From positions 227,665-291,664 of the forward strand of contig JAPJBO010000200.1 in NCBI GenBank assembly GCA_030068145.1: a stretch of 64,000 nucleotides of DNA, given 5' to 3'. This stretch comes from Diplonema papillatum (lineage: Eukaryota > Euglenozoa > Diplonemea > Diplonemida > Diplonemidae). The stretch's first letter is position 1. Every line of letters starts with the position of its first letter. The notes under the pieces were generated by a model. The model was not told where the DNA came from and searched no databases. It saw nothing but the letters and a program-made list of their open reading frames with translations. Below, piece after piece: positions 12,252 through 24,762 of this stretch. Made by a program: the position numbers and the translations under genes.

Positions 12252-12429
12252 AAAGTGCGGCAGTTCCGCAAAATCAGCACGAATTCGCCGGATTTAGCGC
12301 CAAAATGCGGGAGTGCCGCTCCTGCGTTGCGGGTGTAAATGCATGGCGTGCCACTCCCGCGGTGTAAAATGCAAAATAAATTGAAAAAAAAACGACTGCA
12401 CACTCCCGCATCCGGTGGGGGAATCCGCC
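12223..12429. mobile_element. Small foldback / MITE-like element
   Basis: Two 18-base arms, 12223-12240 (GGCGGACTCCCCCACCGG) and 12412-12429 (CCGGTGGGGGAATCCGCC), are inverted with one mismatch. A second nested pair lies inside: ATGCGGGAGTG at about 12306 and CACTCCCGCAT at about 12401. GCGGGAGTG-type words recur through the interior. No clear target duplication was found. It may be a MITE or a structured RNA. Confidence 0.45.
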
Positions 12430-14329
12430 GCGTATACAACGTCCGGTCTACCCAGATTAACGGGGTAGTGTAGGTAGTGTACAGCGACTGGAGAAGATGC
12501 GAGTCACCGAGTTGCCCATCGCCAACAAAAGGGGCCACTTGGGGTATCTTCTTCTTCTGAGAGCATCTTATTGTTGCCTTGCCTGCATCGTCAGCCTTGA
12601 GTGTTCAGTATTGTGTTCGACCGACAAGCTTCGTTACGCCAGTCTGCCTGATTATGGTGTGATCAGTTTCAGGTTCAAGCTGTCATGAGCACACCCGATT
12701 CTCGGTCATTTCGCTTCTACATCAATCACCCGAGAAACGCCATCGACATCCAGAAAGTTGCCCTGACGCATCTGGTCTTGGACAGCTCTGCAGGAGCGGC
12801 TTGCGATTATGAGACGCTTGCAATTGTGGGGCTGTATCCGCGTTGCGCTCTTTGATGAGTTGCAAGAGCCCTCTCTTCTCAGTACATGACGATGACGCTC
12901 GTCTTTGTCGATTACTTCGTCGGTGGAACGAACACCGTTTGTTTCACAATCCAATCTTCCTGGTACAGATGCTGTTCTTGGAGTTTGAAAGTCTGAGGAC
13001 GGCACTCACAGCGCAACCAAAGAGGGTTGAAGACATCGGCAATGACATGCGCTCGGGGTACTAGGGGTGCCAGGGGAAAAAGCGACATCCCTTTCAGGGT
13101 TTGCTGACGTGTGTGCTGGTTCTGTTCCCGGTTCTTATCGGTTCATGGACAGGGTGTAGCCACACCATTAATAAACCATGTTTCTTTATGACGTCGTCGT
13201 CGCCTGCCATTGTGTCGTCGAGATCGAGTACTAGGGAGTTAGCAGCTAGGTCTCCTTGCGAATCTACTGAGTTCAAGAGCGAGGCATGCTCGTTTTTCGC
13301 TTTAGTTCAGCATTCAAAGCAGTGAAGCGCCATGAAGGCAGGTAAGCACTCATCAATCAGCAGTCCAACACAAAACGGCTGAAACCCGTACGACCCGAGC
13401 TCTTGGAGGAACTCACACGTTTCTGACACCATTTGCGCACTTAACCATGGTTAAGAAGACGACTGAAAGCACAGACACAAAGATAGCTCAAAGCATTTGC
13501 AAAATAACACGAAAAGCCTCTAGGCAGAGACCCGTTTTCACATTTCTTTGTCGAGCGGCCTTTCTATCTACTCGTGGATACTCATTCGACGTGCTGTTTT
13601 CCGACGCCGATCCCAACTGCACACATTCCAACGACATGTAGTCGTGTCAACGATAGACGGACGCAGTCGTTTGGACATTTCGTTAAGAAAACTTTTTGGG
13701 ATGCCCAGTGCACACCAACGGAGAGGGCGAACCCGCTTCTTTGGGTGTATTCTGCGCTGTGTGCGCTCCTGTCTCGCCGCATTTATTGTGGTCCCTTTTC
13801 GCACACACCTCCCCCCTTTTTTTCCGCTTTGATTCTTTTGTTTTCGAAGGGAAGCTTGCGGTTTCTCTTCTGCTCGCACTTGCTGGAACCGCGCCCATTT
13901 TGCTCTTCTTACGTTCACGGATTAGCTGACCAGAACTCTTGAGGGTTGTCCCTAAAGGGGTCAACGCACGAGGTATTAAATCCATCGCCCGTCTTTCACG
14001 TTGAAGGCGACTATGCTTTCCGCACGTTCTTTTGAGCTACTGCTTTGCGTTTGTTTTTACATAAGCGACATCCCAAGTGGTTGAAGAGACGAGGTCATGC
14101 TCGACGAGAACATGCACTTGCAGGGTGCTGCGTGCAATGTCAGCAGCCATTTTTGATTCTTGAGCGATCTTGCCAAGATAACTGAGTTCTTGGCGTGCTA
14201 CGAAACACAGAGTCTTGCTGGAAACTGATAGGAGACAGCTGACGTGTTCTCCAAGACCCGAACACCAGTCTTTCGAGAGGCAGTTTTTCTTGAAGGCCGG
14301 GAACCTCTCGCCGTACAAACGAAGAAGCT

Positions 14330-14440
14330 GCGGAAAGGTCAGCGCACTGCGGCTTTAACTTTTCATTTGAATGACACCTCAACACAAAACAAGTTGTAGA
14401 CAACTAACAAGTAAAAGAATAAAACAAAACTACGCATTTC
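14330..14440 (-). pseudogene. Cysteine-finger remnant (KKCVVL type)
   Basis: Read on the - strand, 14440 onward encodes KKCVVLFYSFTC and then, after a stop, TTCFVLRCHSNEKLKPQC. The same KKCVV word, from + strand CAAAACTACGCATTT, recurs at 26.3, 27.1 and 32.2 kb. The spacing resembles a zinc-binding C-x2-C unit in which the second Cys has often become Leu. The likely origin is a transposase C-terminal finger. Confidence 0.35.
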
Positions 14441-14863
14441 TTTCCATAAAACGAAGCGACGCAGGAGCGAACAACCACCTTACCGTCACGGTGGCTGACA
14501 CTCAACCTTGCTCGCTCGCACGGAAGCACACTTCATCCAAGAACCCCCCACAGCGATTTACATTCGTTCACCCATACACATTTCAAACGACACCGTTTTC
14601 CTCTACAACAAAGAAAGCGCAAAAGAAGTAAAAATACAAACCAAAGAAGTCTCAAACAAAAAGACACAAAAAAGCGTACCAACAAGAAGAGAACCACCGA
14701 ACAAAAACCGGAGACCCTAAAACACCGAACCTCTAAACCACAATAAACGCTAAAAAAGAGTCAAAAACCAGCGTACCAACAGCAGACTCCCAAATCTAAA
14801 GTTTCGAAAAAAGAAAACAAGCAAGAAAAAGACCTCGCGACGTCTTGCACTTCGTTCCCAGCA

Positions 14864-16813
14864 ATGTACACCCACAATGTGTACCAGGTTTCGACCGGGT
14901 TCTCGACGGAGCCCAGCCCATACCCGACCCAGCAGGCGTTGCCGACACCGATGGAAGGGACGGTTCACACGCCATACGCGTGCACCGCAATGCCGCACTG
15001 CGGCCAACCCTTCGTCAACGAGCCCTGCCACGTGAACCAGCTGCAGAGCTTCGCAGAAAGTCATTCGAAGAACGTGTGCGTCTCGGGTGCGCAGCCGCAG
15101 CACTACCCCATGGCCCCCTGCGTGCCAACCAGTCGCATTCCTCAGGGTGCGCACCCTCAGCCCGACTGGTCTGGTGCTTGCTATCCCGGAATTGTGTCTA
15201 CGCCTGTTGCTGCACCGTGGGCATTTGGTGCTGCAGGCCAGCAACCGATGGTGATGGTGCAGCCTGCTGAGCAGTGCGTGCAGTACGACACGTATTCGTC
15301 CCCGGCGCACGAGCCTCATCAGCGCAGTTCGAGCATTCCTCTCTGCTCTGAGGCTTCTTCTACCAGCGGGTTTATGAACACAACGTCTGGATTCCCGTCA
15401 ACCGATCAATCCCTGCCACCGAGCCCCCAGGGCATGCAAGTCCTGGGTCCGGTGGAGGTCGCCGGTGGCGTAGACCTTGCGATGTGGACACACAAGGGCG
15501 AGATGCCGCAACCGACGCTCCCTTTCATGCCGGAAACCCGTGACACGTTTGGAGGCATCGCGGTGCCGAAGCTCGACAACAAGCGCCGCCCGCACATCAA
15601 AAACAACAAGTGCACGTTGTGCAAACGTCTGGTGCAGCCAGGCGTTATGCAGTGCTCGTGCCAAAAGGTAAAGAAGGCCGCAACGTCGGTGAGCTCCTTG
15701 TCGGAGGATGCGATGCTGATGTCGCGCAGCCCATCCAGCACGCATCTGTCGGCTGAGCCGTGCTCGTCGTTCGCGCTGCCGCCCACGATAGACTCGCCAA
15801 ACTGGATCACGGCACCGCAAGAGGCCTTCTGCGCGTCGCCGGCGAATCACGCATTGCGCCGTGCCAACGTTCCAACCGCTTTTGATGTTACCCGCTTGTC
15901 GCCGCAATTCACGTGCAGCAACACGATGTGCACTGCATCCACTGCCTCCGCTGAGCTCGACAACTCGTGCAAAGCCTCGCCGCCTTCGCCACAGCTCGAC
16001 GGAACCGTGGCGTCAGGCAAGACGACACCACTTTCAACGCCCGGTACCCCCCCGTCATGCGCCAGCAGTGACAGCTCTGTTCGTCGAGTCAGAAGGGTGC
16101 TCAACAAAGTCTCACTCGAAAAGCTCGACATCTGTGCTGCTGACCTCTCCGCGGTTGTCATTGAGTCTCTGAAGGAAGGCCGCAGCGATGTCGCAGACTG
16201 CGTGTATCACGAGACTTTCCTGTCACGAGGTTACGCTCATGTTTTTGCGGAGTTGTACTACAAAGTGTGCAAAGCCGAAGCAAGCGACCTGAAGGCGTCG
16301 CGCTTCAGAGCCATTATGCTGGAACACCTCCAGAACGATTTCAGAGTGATTGTGCCGGATGTGCTCCAGTCCCCTGACTTGGAAGCAGCCATGATGCCTG
16401 CTGCAAGCGCCTTTTCGCAGAAAGCGATCTCGGAACTCGCTGTTGCCAGCAAAACTGCCGACGGTTCAGTCGATTGCTTCAAGACGGAGGCCGTAGCCGT
16501 CGTCAAGTTCCTGGCTGCCTTGCACAGCGTCAGCTTGGTCGGCAGCCGAACGGTTGTCGATTGCGTTGCCGACCTGTTGACGAAGGTGGAAGAGACTTTC
16601 GTCACGTCTGCAAAGACCGTCACTCCCTTTGCAAGCATGCTCGTCGAAACGTTGGCAGCGTGTCTCGAGTCCATTGCATGGGACAAAGTATCTAGCTTTC
16701 ACGATCTGTCGAAGGCGTCCAGTGATATTCAGTCTCGCGTCACAGCTCTTTCGAAGTGTTCGTGCTTTCGGCTGTCGGTCTTGCTTGAGAACGCGCTCAG
16801 CGCCATGAACTAG
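14864..16813 (+). CDS. MIF4G-domain protein, eIF4G-like (long paralogue)
   Basis: This is an intronless gene for 649 residues. The ATG (MYTHNVYQVS) sits two bases after a pyrimidine-rich tract ending in CCCAG. Residues 1-240 are low-complexity, rich in Pro, Gln, His and Cys. Near residues 249-266 there is a small zinc-ribbon-like patch (C-x2-C, then C-S-C). Residues 406-640 are an all-helical MIF4G (HEAT-type) domain: RRVLNKVSLEKLDI matches the domain's opening RxLLNKLTxEKF signature, followed by HVFAELYYKVC in the helix that usually reads MYAELC, and a FLAALHSVSLV helix. In eIF4G this domain binds the helicase eIF4A and recruits ribosomes, so a role in translation initiation or mRNA regulation is likely. 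No eIF4E-binding YxxxxL-phi motif is obvious. A second, shorter MIF4G gene lies 12.8 kb downstream. Confidence 0.75.
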   Translation: MYTHNVYQVSTGFSTEPSPYPTQQALPTPMEGTVHTPYACTAMPHCGQPFVNEPCHVNQLQSFAESHSKNVCVSGAQPQHYPMAPCVPTSRIPQGAHPQPDWSGACYPGIVSTPVAAPWAFGAAGQQPMVMVQPAEQCVQYDTYSSPAHEPHQRSSSIPLCSEASSTSGFMNTTSGFPSTDQSLPPSPQGMQVLGPVEVAGGVDLAMWTHKGEMPQPTLPFMPETRDTFGGIAVPKLDNKRRPHIKNNKCTLCKRLVQPGVMQCSCQKVKKAATSVSSLSEDAMLMSRSPSSTHLSAEPCSSFALPPTIDSPNWITAPQEAFCASPANHALRRANVPTAFDVTRLSPQFTCSNTMCTASTASAELDNSCKASPPSPQLDGTVASGKTTPLSTPGTPPSCASSDSSVRRVRRVLNKVSLEKLDICAADLSAVVIESLKEGRSDVADCVYHETFLSRGYAHVFAELYYKVCKAEASDLKASRFRAIMLEHLQNDFRVIVPDVLQSPDLEAAMMPAASAFSQKAISELAVASKTADGSVDCFKTEAVAVVKFLAALHSVSLVGSRTVVDCVADLLTKVEETFVTSAKTVTPFASMLVETLAACLESIAWDKVSSFHDLSKASSDIQSRVTALSKCSCFRLSVLLENALSAMN

Positions 16814-18136
16814 TCACGTACATGAGCGCGAACATATTAAACAAAACCAAAAGAAGAGCGACACCATCGGAGTAAACAAAAGTAATTCACTCTAAAATGA
16901 GACGGCGAACCCTGCGGCCAACCGGTGACTTTAAAATAGATCCGACCTTCTGAACCGTACATCCGTAGAAAAAAAATCAAAAAAACAATAGAGGATTTTG
17001 AATTCGGCAACAAAAAAAAAAAGAAAAAACGCCTAAAAGATGGTAAACCCCCCGTTACGAAGGTTCCTGCAAAAGCTCGCATCTCTTTGGCATTCTCGCC
17101 TTCCGTTCGCTTTTCCATCCACGGGCTAATCGCGTCTGCCATGTGCCGTTCACTGTTGTTATCAGTGCTGTTTGCTTCTTTCGCAGCGGTTGGGGGGCGT
17201 CCTCCTTGTTCACCCCGCACCTATGTTGCGTGCTCTTGGCCCTTTTCCCCCCCCTACCTTTGCAACTCAAGCCGCGCCCCGCTTCAACAAGTCGTTTTGC
17301 ACCAGTGTTCTGACGCATGATGAGAGCAGGCCCGAAGACTACCCTGCGACCAACATAGGAAACGTTTACTCAAGAACGCAGTTGTTCCCGAGCGGCTGCT
17401 CGGCAGAAGCGTCTGATACGTGTCAAATACTTTATTTGAAATGGGGTCCGGCTCATTAGATCTTCCCGCGCGCTTGAGAGGCCAGTTGTAGCTTGCCAGC
17501 GACTGGCACTGTGGCATCTGCGCGTGGAACGACGTGCAACTGTGCGTAATCGAGAACATAAAAATCCTCGTTTTTTCTTATTTGCTTCCGAGCGCCCCTT
17601 CATCAACACATCCAGTGCATCCGCTTCTTCCATTCTGTTCTACGGCACCTGCCTGGATCCCGAAGAGTTTGACAATTGCTTTGTTTGCATGGGTCGCCAC
17701 AATTCTTCACTCCGTTTCGACGACGAAGCTCCAATTCCCCTGTTGACCTACTACATACGAATGGAACAAGCGGTCGAGCAATCAATAAGGACCCATGGGA
17801 ATCCAGTGCGCAGCGTCGCCCGAATGAACTGCATCTGTTTTCTATATTTGTTTCTCTTCTCCTTTTTATCACATACAAATTTGAAGAAACATGAGAGTTG
17901 CCACACAACGTTCATTTTGTTACCCGGCTTACATGACGTTGCACCGACGCGCTCCTTTGCATTCTAGACGAGCTCTACAACTGAGTTTTGACATTTTCGA
18001 ACCGAAGATGCGCATCAGGTTTCCACAAACCCAGAATCAACATAACGGCTGTCGGTGTCTTTCAAGGCTTTGCATTGCCGACAGTGGCGGAGTTTTCCTG
18101 CTCATGCTTTTTCTTACGGTTATTAGACAGGTTTCG

Positions 18137-18360
18137 AAGGGAACATTTCCGGAACGGCGCTTGCAGATGAAAGGTTAAATACAGCCAACAACCGTACTAC
18201 AGCAAACTGCCCCCCCAGAGAGGGTTTTATCCTATGCAGACAACAAAAATATTGCCTTATCTTGTCATCATCGTTGGTCAGTCAATGCTCGTTCGCTACT
18301 TCGTTTTATCTGCAAACCCTACCTCCGGAAACGTCGGCTTCGGATCGTTGTCTTTAACAA
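18137..18360 (+). repeat. Dispersed repeat B, copy 1
   Basis: Starting at GGGAACATTTCCGGAAC, this block of roughly 220 bases aligns by eye with 35557-35770 in the same orientation. Shared landmarks are TTGCAGATGAAAG, CCCCCAGAGAGG and ATTGCCTTATC/TTGCCTTATC. Divergence is moderate, with indels. No coding capacity is evident. Confidence 0.6.
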
Positions 18361-21113
18361 ACATTCAACTTCCTTATTATGCGGCTCCCAAAAAAGCGAA
18401 AGGAGGGCACAGTGCTCCGAAAACTCAGCAGCGCAGGACCTTCCAAACACAAAGAAAGGCAAAGAAAAAAGCCAATTAGCTTCCGCCGTCACAGAAAACC
18501 GACCAAAAAGAATCAGCTGACTTCGGGTGGGCTAGTGAAAAGAAAGCTCACAAAAGAAGTCTGCCTTCCTTCCTCTTACTGGCCCCAAACGTAAGCAAAA
18601 GGTAATCGTTCGACGCCCTGGCGAGTCACCCGCCTCTCCGGGAACAAATGAACCAAACACACAGTCTCAAGCGAACTTTCACTCTAGAAAATAAAGGGAA
18701 CGCCACTGAAAAAAGTATTGCGTCGGCTCGATGGTGCGTCAGACCGCCAAACTTCAAACAACAGCTTAACTGCTTGACAGTGGTTGACATGCGTTACTTG
18801 CATCAAACTGTATTTGACAGCATCTGCTATTAACTGCCGGTCTCAGACCACGCAGGCAACATTCTCCACCTCAAACCGAGTTGTACCCTGTCGGAAACAC
18901 AACGACCACGTCGCAAGTTGAAGAACCGTGAAAGCGTTGTCGCTGGTTTAGCGTGCTGCGAAACGAGCATCCCGAGCAAGCTTTTCTCATCCCGTTTCCT
19001 CTACACCTTTCCTTTTCATTCCTCTCTTATTCTCTCTCTCTCTCTCGTGGTCTCAGGAAAAGGAACCTAGCTGCCTCTCCCTGAACCCCGAGAAAAATAC
19101 TCACCAAGAAAATCAAAACATATATTGAGGAAGAACAGTTATCACTGCTACCAACCCCGAACTTCGAGTTACCTTTCAAAAGATAGAACACAGAAAATCA
19201 AAACCTCCCCATCACCCTCCTCGTGCATCGTAAGGCGCTGCTTTCGTCCCCTATTCCTCTTGTTCCCTCATCAGTTATACCTCCACCTCCTCCCCTCGCA
19301 TGCCACTTTACCCATTATGCTTGAGAATTCTAAACAGGGGTTCTGCCCGCGAGAGTCCAAAACGAAAAAGCGACAATCCCGGTTCCAACTCGAGTTGGAA
19401 CCGAACCGAGGGCAGAATCCCAGTCTAGTACAAGCTTTCTCTATATCTTCGGCGCGGAACAATTTCCGGGCATCCTCCATCCCGCTTCTCTTACCATCAT
19501 TCCTTCATTCAGTAATTGTTAAAAAGCGCAAATAATTCTCCCAATATTTTTCCCATGCCTGAGCCAATTCACCCTCTACCCGATCGAATGCTGTCGAGCC
19601 TTGTAGTTGTTTGGGTGGGAATGCAAATAATCGGCGATAATCTGCATTGCCTTGTAGGACGTAATCGAGTTTCGTACAGCGTAATCGAGCTCAGGTCGCT
19701 TTCAGGGGGTAGGGTTAATTGGCTCACATACTCTGCCCTGAGTTCAGGTGCACGATTTACGATTTGCATGCATTCGGCGTTGCAAAAATACGACATGCCG
19801 TCGTTATGGGAAAACGTGCCTCTCATGCGCAGCACGTGCCATTCATGATTCTGGCTTCCCAGAACGCACTGACCAGTAGGAGTTCATCATACGAGGTCTC
19901 TTGAGCGCTAAACAGTCTTGCCACGCTCCTGTCATGCTCCTGAGCTGGGGCACCGTGCCGCAAACTGGATACAAAAGAATGCTACCCATCCGTGACGGCC
20001 GACCCGGGTAACCCTCATTCTGGTTGGTTTCCCCGCATTAACCTTTGCAATTGATTCTCAGTCCGGAAGTGCACTACGACGTCAACTGACTGAGCGAATA
20101 TTGCCGGAAACACAAAAAGCGGAATAAGAAAATAAGAGAACTGTTAAACAACGATTTCAACCAGCGAGTGGCTATTCACTTCATTCTCTAACCCGTAGAC
20201 ACCGCATGGCTATTGAACCTCGACGACCAGGTCAGTTTGTCCTCTTTTTTTAGTGACTTTTTGTCTGTAGTTCATAAACGATTAGCATGCAAATGAACAG
20301 TTGACCTGCGTTCAAATAAGAAGAGGCAAAAGTAGCCCGCGTCACTACCCTTGGTTCTTTATTTACTTCACAACGCAAGCCCACGCATTTCTTTTGAATA
20401 GGCACCTGGCATTGTAGGATATAACCCAGCAGCTTGCGTTGTTCTTCCGCAAGATAGATCCTCTAAAGGAATCCATCGCGACAGCAAATTTCCAGCGGAC
20501 TGTATACTCCTCATCCAACATTTTCCCGCTCTGCATCTGCAACACAGAGAACTATCCCTTTCTTTTCTTCCGACCATTTCCGCTCCCTGGAGTCGAAATG
20601 GAAACGATAGTTCACGAGAATTCGCAGTTAAAAAAAGGTGGAAAAAGGAACTAACAAACAACTTCCGCACCACAAGCAATTTGCCGCTAGTCAGATGTCA
20701 GTCGACAAGGCCGTCGACTGGTCCCCCAACCGGTGGTTGTTGCCCCGAGGAGTCTGCCTTGACTGCGGTTGTAAAAAATAGTGAGTTTTTGCCAGTTCAA
20801 AAGATATCAAAGGAAGGACAGCCGGCGTAGGTTCTTCCCGTGATTTCAAGCTCGTGATGCTTTACAACTCTCCTTTTGCTGCGTAGCGCTAGCCCCTCCA
20901 CATCGGTATCTTGGAGTGATACATCTCCCTCTCACCCAGATCTTCTAGTCGATCATCACGTTGCCAGCAGGTAACCAAACAACGGGTATTCAAGACTGCC
21001 AGACGAATAATACAAAGAAACAGTTCGCTTCGAAGGTTGACCCACCTTACACCCGTAGCTCATCTATACCCTCGCGAATCTATACCCTGTTGCATGTTGC
21101 ATTCAAACAAAAA

Positions 21114-21377
21114 ATTATTTTACATAAGCGCCAGCTTGAAAGGAAATGCTCGACGATGCTGCCCGACAAAGAACAGAAGGGATCCCAAGTGCTGTAACTA
21201 CCGAACCACGTGTTGAACGGACGTGAGGTCATGCGGGTCTACCCCAACACGACAAAGTCCTGAGAAACACGATGGTGTAAGCGAAGAACAAATCAGATTG
21301 TGTTTGTATTGATTTTGCCCTTACCTCTATATTTCCTCCCTTCCATTCGGAGTCGAAGCAGCAACGTCGAGTATTTT
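21114..21377 (-). repeat. Dispersed repeat, copy 2
   Basis: Near-identical to 4107-4407 in the same orientation. The - strand peptide AASSSISFQAGAYVK is kept and is followed here by a stop codon. Internal deletions relative to copy 1 lie around 21258-21290. Confidence 0.7.
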
Positions 21378-21889
21378 TGAAGACAGAATCAAATGAGGTT
21401 CGTTGCTTTCAGACACCGGCCCTCGGGAAGATGCAAAAACTGAATGCGTTTCGGGAGCGCAAAGGTGCGTTGCTTCTCTTAAAAGCTTTCACTCTAACAA
21501 TTGCTGGCCCCGTACCGATTAAGCAGTCTGGGGTTCTGCTACTTAATCGTCGAAACCCCGTAAGTAGTCAAATTTATATTTAAGTGTCTTGGTTTTCGTC
21601 GGGACTACGCAAAGTCCGCGAAAAGCTTTGTTATGGCAAAGCAGATATCGTACGACGGCAGCTGCGTGCCACCACAGCACGTCTTGACCTTCTCTGCAAC
21701 GCTTCTCTTACTGTCACACAACAGCGTTCAGACAAGTGTTGTCGGGCATGACCAAAACTGCCCTCTGTAGAGAGAGGAATATTCACACACATTGTCCTTC
21801 TTTCACAAGGACGTCCCTGTTGTCCTTGACTGCCCGCTATTGCACGAAACAGAAATCCACAAATAACGCCAGAAAGATATGACTATGAA

Positions 21890-22243
21890 ATGAGCCTACG
21901 TTTGCATGATTGCATCGTTTTCTTTCTACATAGCTCTAGTCTCATGAGGACGGAAGTGACCACTGTTCTACTTTTGGCAGTTTTTGTAAAGCGACTTGAC
22001 CGAGCGGTCAAGCCTGAGTGCACTGCCCGCACTGGGGAAGAAGAAGAAGAAAAAAGGAAAAGGCCGCTCCTGGTCCAGGAACGTGACGGTCAACCACAGC
22101 TAGCAAAACTCGAGTCGGAGGCAGCAGTGCCACAACCCCGTCCGCTCTGCCCTGCGGCTGACCGTCTCGACGAGCTTGTGTTCAGCGCGAGCGCCAAGCC
22201 CCAAGGTGCACCAAGCCTTGATGCTCTAGTTTGGGATCGGTAG
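21890..22243 (+). CDS. Uncertain 117-codon ORF
   Basis: The ATG at 21890 opens a frame of 117 codons. The second half is charged and codon-regular (an EEEEEKRKR run, then a Leu/Ala/Pro-rich stretch), and this part is more GC-rich than its surroundings. No domain, signal peptide or neighbour relation helps identify it. It could be an exon of an unrecognised gene or a transposon fragment. Confidence 0.2.
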   Translation: MSLRLHDCIVFFLHSSSLMRTEVTTVLLLAVFVKRLDRAVKPECTARTGEEEEEKRKRPLLVQERDGQPQLAKLESEAAVPQPRPLCPAADRLDELVFSASAKPQGAPSLDALVWDR

Positions 22244-24670
22244 CCACTTGACCCGTAGGCCCGTGGCTCTGCAGTACCGCCGAACACCTGAAGCTTGGCT
22301 TCCGTATAGCAGGCTTTCCCTGGTACCCCGCACTGGGGAAAAAATATATATATAATTCTGTCCGCCTCCGCTTACACCTGTTTTCCGTTTACCGGATTTC
22401 TGCATCCTCTTCCAAGCTCTGTCATTTTCTTACTTACCCGCTGCTCTCACCGCGTTCTTCGGGATGTCTGCTCCTACCTTGGCAAGCTTAAAGGAAGCCA
22501 TCTCGAACGAACAGTTGTATCATACAAAATTCTCCATTCTCCTCCGCTCTGGCGTGAAAAGAGCTAGTGGTCGCCTTTTCCTAACTTAACTGAGGCTCGT
22601 AGGTGGGAGGAACAGGAAGCGTGAAATAGCAAACTTGTCTCCCGATGCCGGGGAAATAGGGCCTTCTCCCTGAATCAGAAAACCGCCGAAGCTCCAGTCC
22701 AAGAATGATGTTCAAGAAAAGGGAAAAAACAGGGAGAGTTCCTGCCACAGTCGACTTCCAAGGGCAACGGATGAACGCCCTTCCTCCTTTCCCGGTCTGT
22801 TTGTCTGTTGCAAAGATTGGTGTCTCGTCCCTCTAACAATGAATGAATGATAGTGCATACGTTTTAGTTTTAGGTAAACGAATATCAACAGATCGCTACA
22901 CCACATTTGTCCATCACGCTTTCTCCCTTTTTGTGGCGACTGGCTTCGTCCAACAGTCTTCGTCGTCCCGCAGTTTCGATCAGCCAGATAAACAGAAAAT
23001 CTGGCAGACCGCTGCGACAAGTTACGAGGTCTTGAATATCGCGTAAAAGAAAGTGTCCCTACCCGACAAACCGTGGCTATTTATTTCTGCGTGTTCTTCG
23101 CGGAAACGTTTTGGTAAGAGCGCCGGTCTCGGAGCTACTGACCTCTCTAGAGGTGCGCTCCATCCGTGTTCATAAGATTTGTATAAAGCCCGATATTTTT
23201 GCCCCGTGCGAAGTCAAGCACCGGACAAGTGTTTTCTTGCAGGGCCGCACCCCAGGGTCAATCCTAGAAAACCCCGGTGATGTGCCAAAAATGAGTTTCC
23301 TTCTCGAAACGAACAATTAACGCAGTGTAGGACAACAGCGACCGAAAACAAGACAACTCATAAAGTGGAGTCATAAATAAAGAAGAAGCAGCGGCGTCAA
23401 TGTATACTAACACTCTCCCCCGATTATGAGGAGAAGGGCAGTGCCTCCACGGGGCAAGGCAACGTCCCATCCTTCAATGAAAGTCCACCACTCTGCGCTA
23501 CCTGGCAAATGCTTCGCAAGGCTAGTCGACACTTCTAGCCTTTCGTCCCTTGTACGTACCCTGCACAACCCTTGTCACGAAGCCCCGCTCTCTCTCTCTC
23601 TCTCTATGATACTCTTTTTTGAAGAACATGGGCGATCGTGCTTCAACTCATGATTCGTCGCTTACCAAGATGGTTCGCCCCGAGCATTGTTTCGGATATG
23701 ATTCACCTTCCTTTCCTGTGAGCCAGTGCCCACTTTGCCCCATACACACTCACCTTGATTGTTTCTGGCAACAAGAGACGTTGCGATACGTAAAGAAAAG
23801 CCGCAGAAAAAGCAGACAACCAGAAATATTAATACGAGTGCATGTCGTCCCCGACGAGATATCTGCTTCACTGACGCTGGTTCTCGTGCGTTTTGTGCAA
23901 GAAAAGGCTGCGGAAACACGCAAGACGTGTCTCTTTTGTTGAGCTCTTTCGAGCATCTAACCCTGTTCAAATTCCGCAGACAACAAGGACTAGCGCACTT
24001 CCGTGTGCGGCTCGGTGTACCCCGCATGTAGTATACTCTTCTGTTTCTCTTTCCCGCCCACAGTGGGCCAAACTGCCGAAATCAATCCATGATCCCGGGT
24101 TTAATCATAACGCCAGCTTCAAGCATGAAGTTCGAGCAACCGCGAATCTTGGCTACCAAGACCCATCGTGTGGCAATCGTGCAATCTTGAAATACAGAAG
24201 AGCACTCACGTTCACCCATACTCAGATTCACGCTCACAGGCGCGTTCACTTTGACTCTCACACTTGCAATTTGTACCCAATTCTGTTGCTTTCCTGATTC
24301 GCACAAATGTACAGTTACGACTGTCAGTCAAAATTCAAGCCCCAACTAGTGTCCATGATCAGCAAGCTGGGTGAGAAAAGACTGGACACTTCGTGTGTAA
24401 AAACGTAACTGCGAATGGACGAGTAAATATGAACAGTGCTCGCATACAATGCCTAACGCGTGCAAGCGCCATCCCACAAGATCCCAGGGCACTGACCAGC
24501 TTAATGGCGACAGCAAACGTACTTTTGTCGCAATGTTGCAAGCAGAACGAAAGAGATGTTATGAAGGCAGTAAAGCGCTGGGTTCAATGCTCTGTCACCC
24601 GTCCCCAAGTCGACATACCTGCCCGAGCAGGTCGCATATGCGAATTGCGTTCGGTGTTGCGGCTACACTG

Positions 24671-24762
24671 CATCACCAACAGCGGCGTTGCTGCATCACC
24701 AACAGCGGCGTTGCTGCATCACCAACAGCGGCGTTGCTGCATCACCAACAGCGGCGTTGCCC
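24671..24762. repeat. Tandem repeat, 23-bp unit x4
   Basis: Four head-to-tail copies of CATCACCAACAGCGGCGTTG plus CTG; the first three are identical and the last ends in CCC. The unit is not a multiple of three, so it is unlikely to be a protein repeat. Confidence 0.9.

Larger units (their letters stand above)
10372..14863. other. Gene-poor region before the first MIF4G gene
   Basis: No gene is firmly supported. Notable contents: an Arg/Ser/Pro-rich open frame at 11754-12251, a foldback at 12223-12429, a - strand cysteine-finger remnant at about 14440-14330, and a coherent - strand frame at 14318-14037 (93 codons) ending in AYVKTNAKQ, which recalls the AYVKK end of the dispersed repeat at 4.1 kb. 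The last 450 bases (14400-14860) are strikingly A/C-rich and are probably the 5' untranslated region of the MIF4G gene. Confidence 0.5.
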
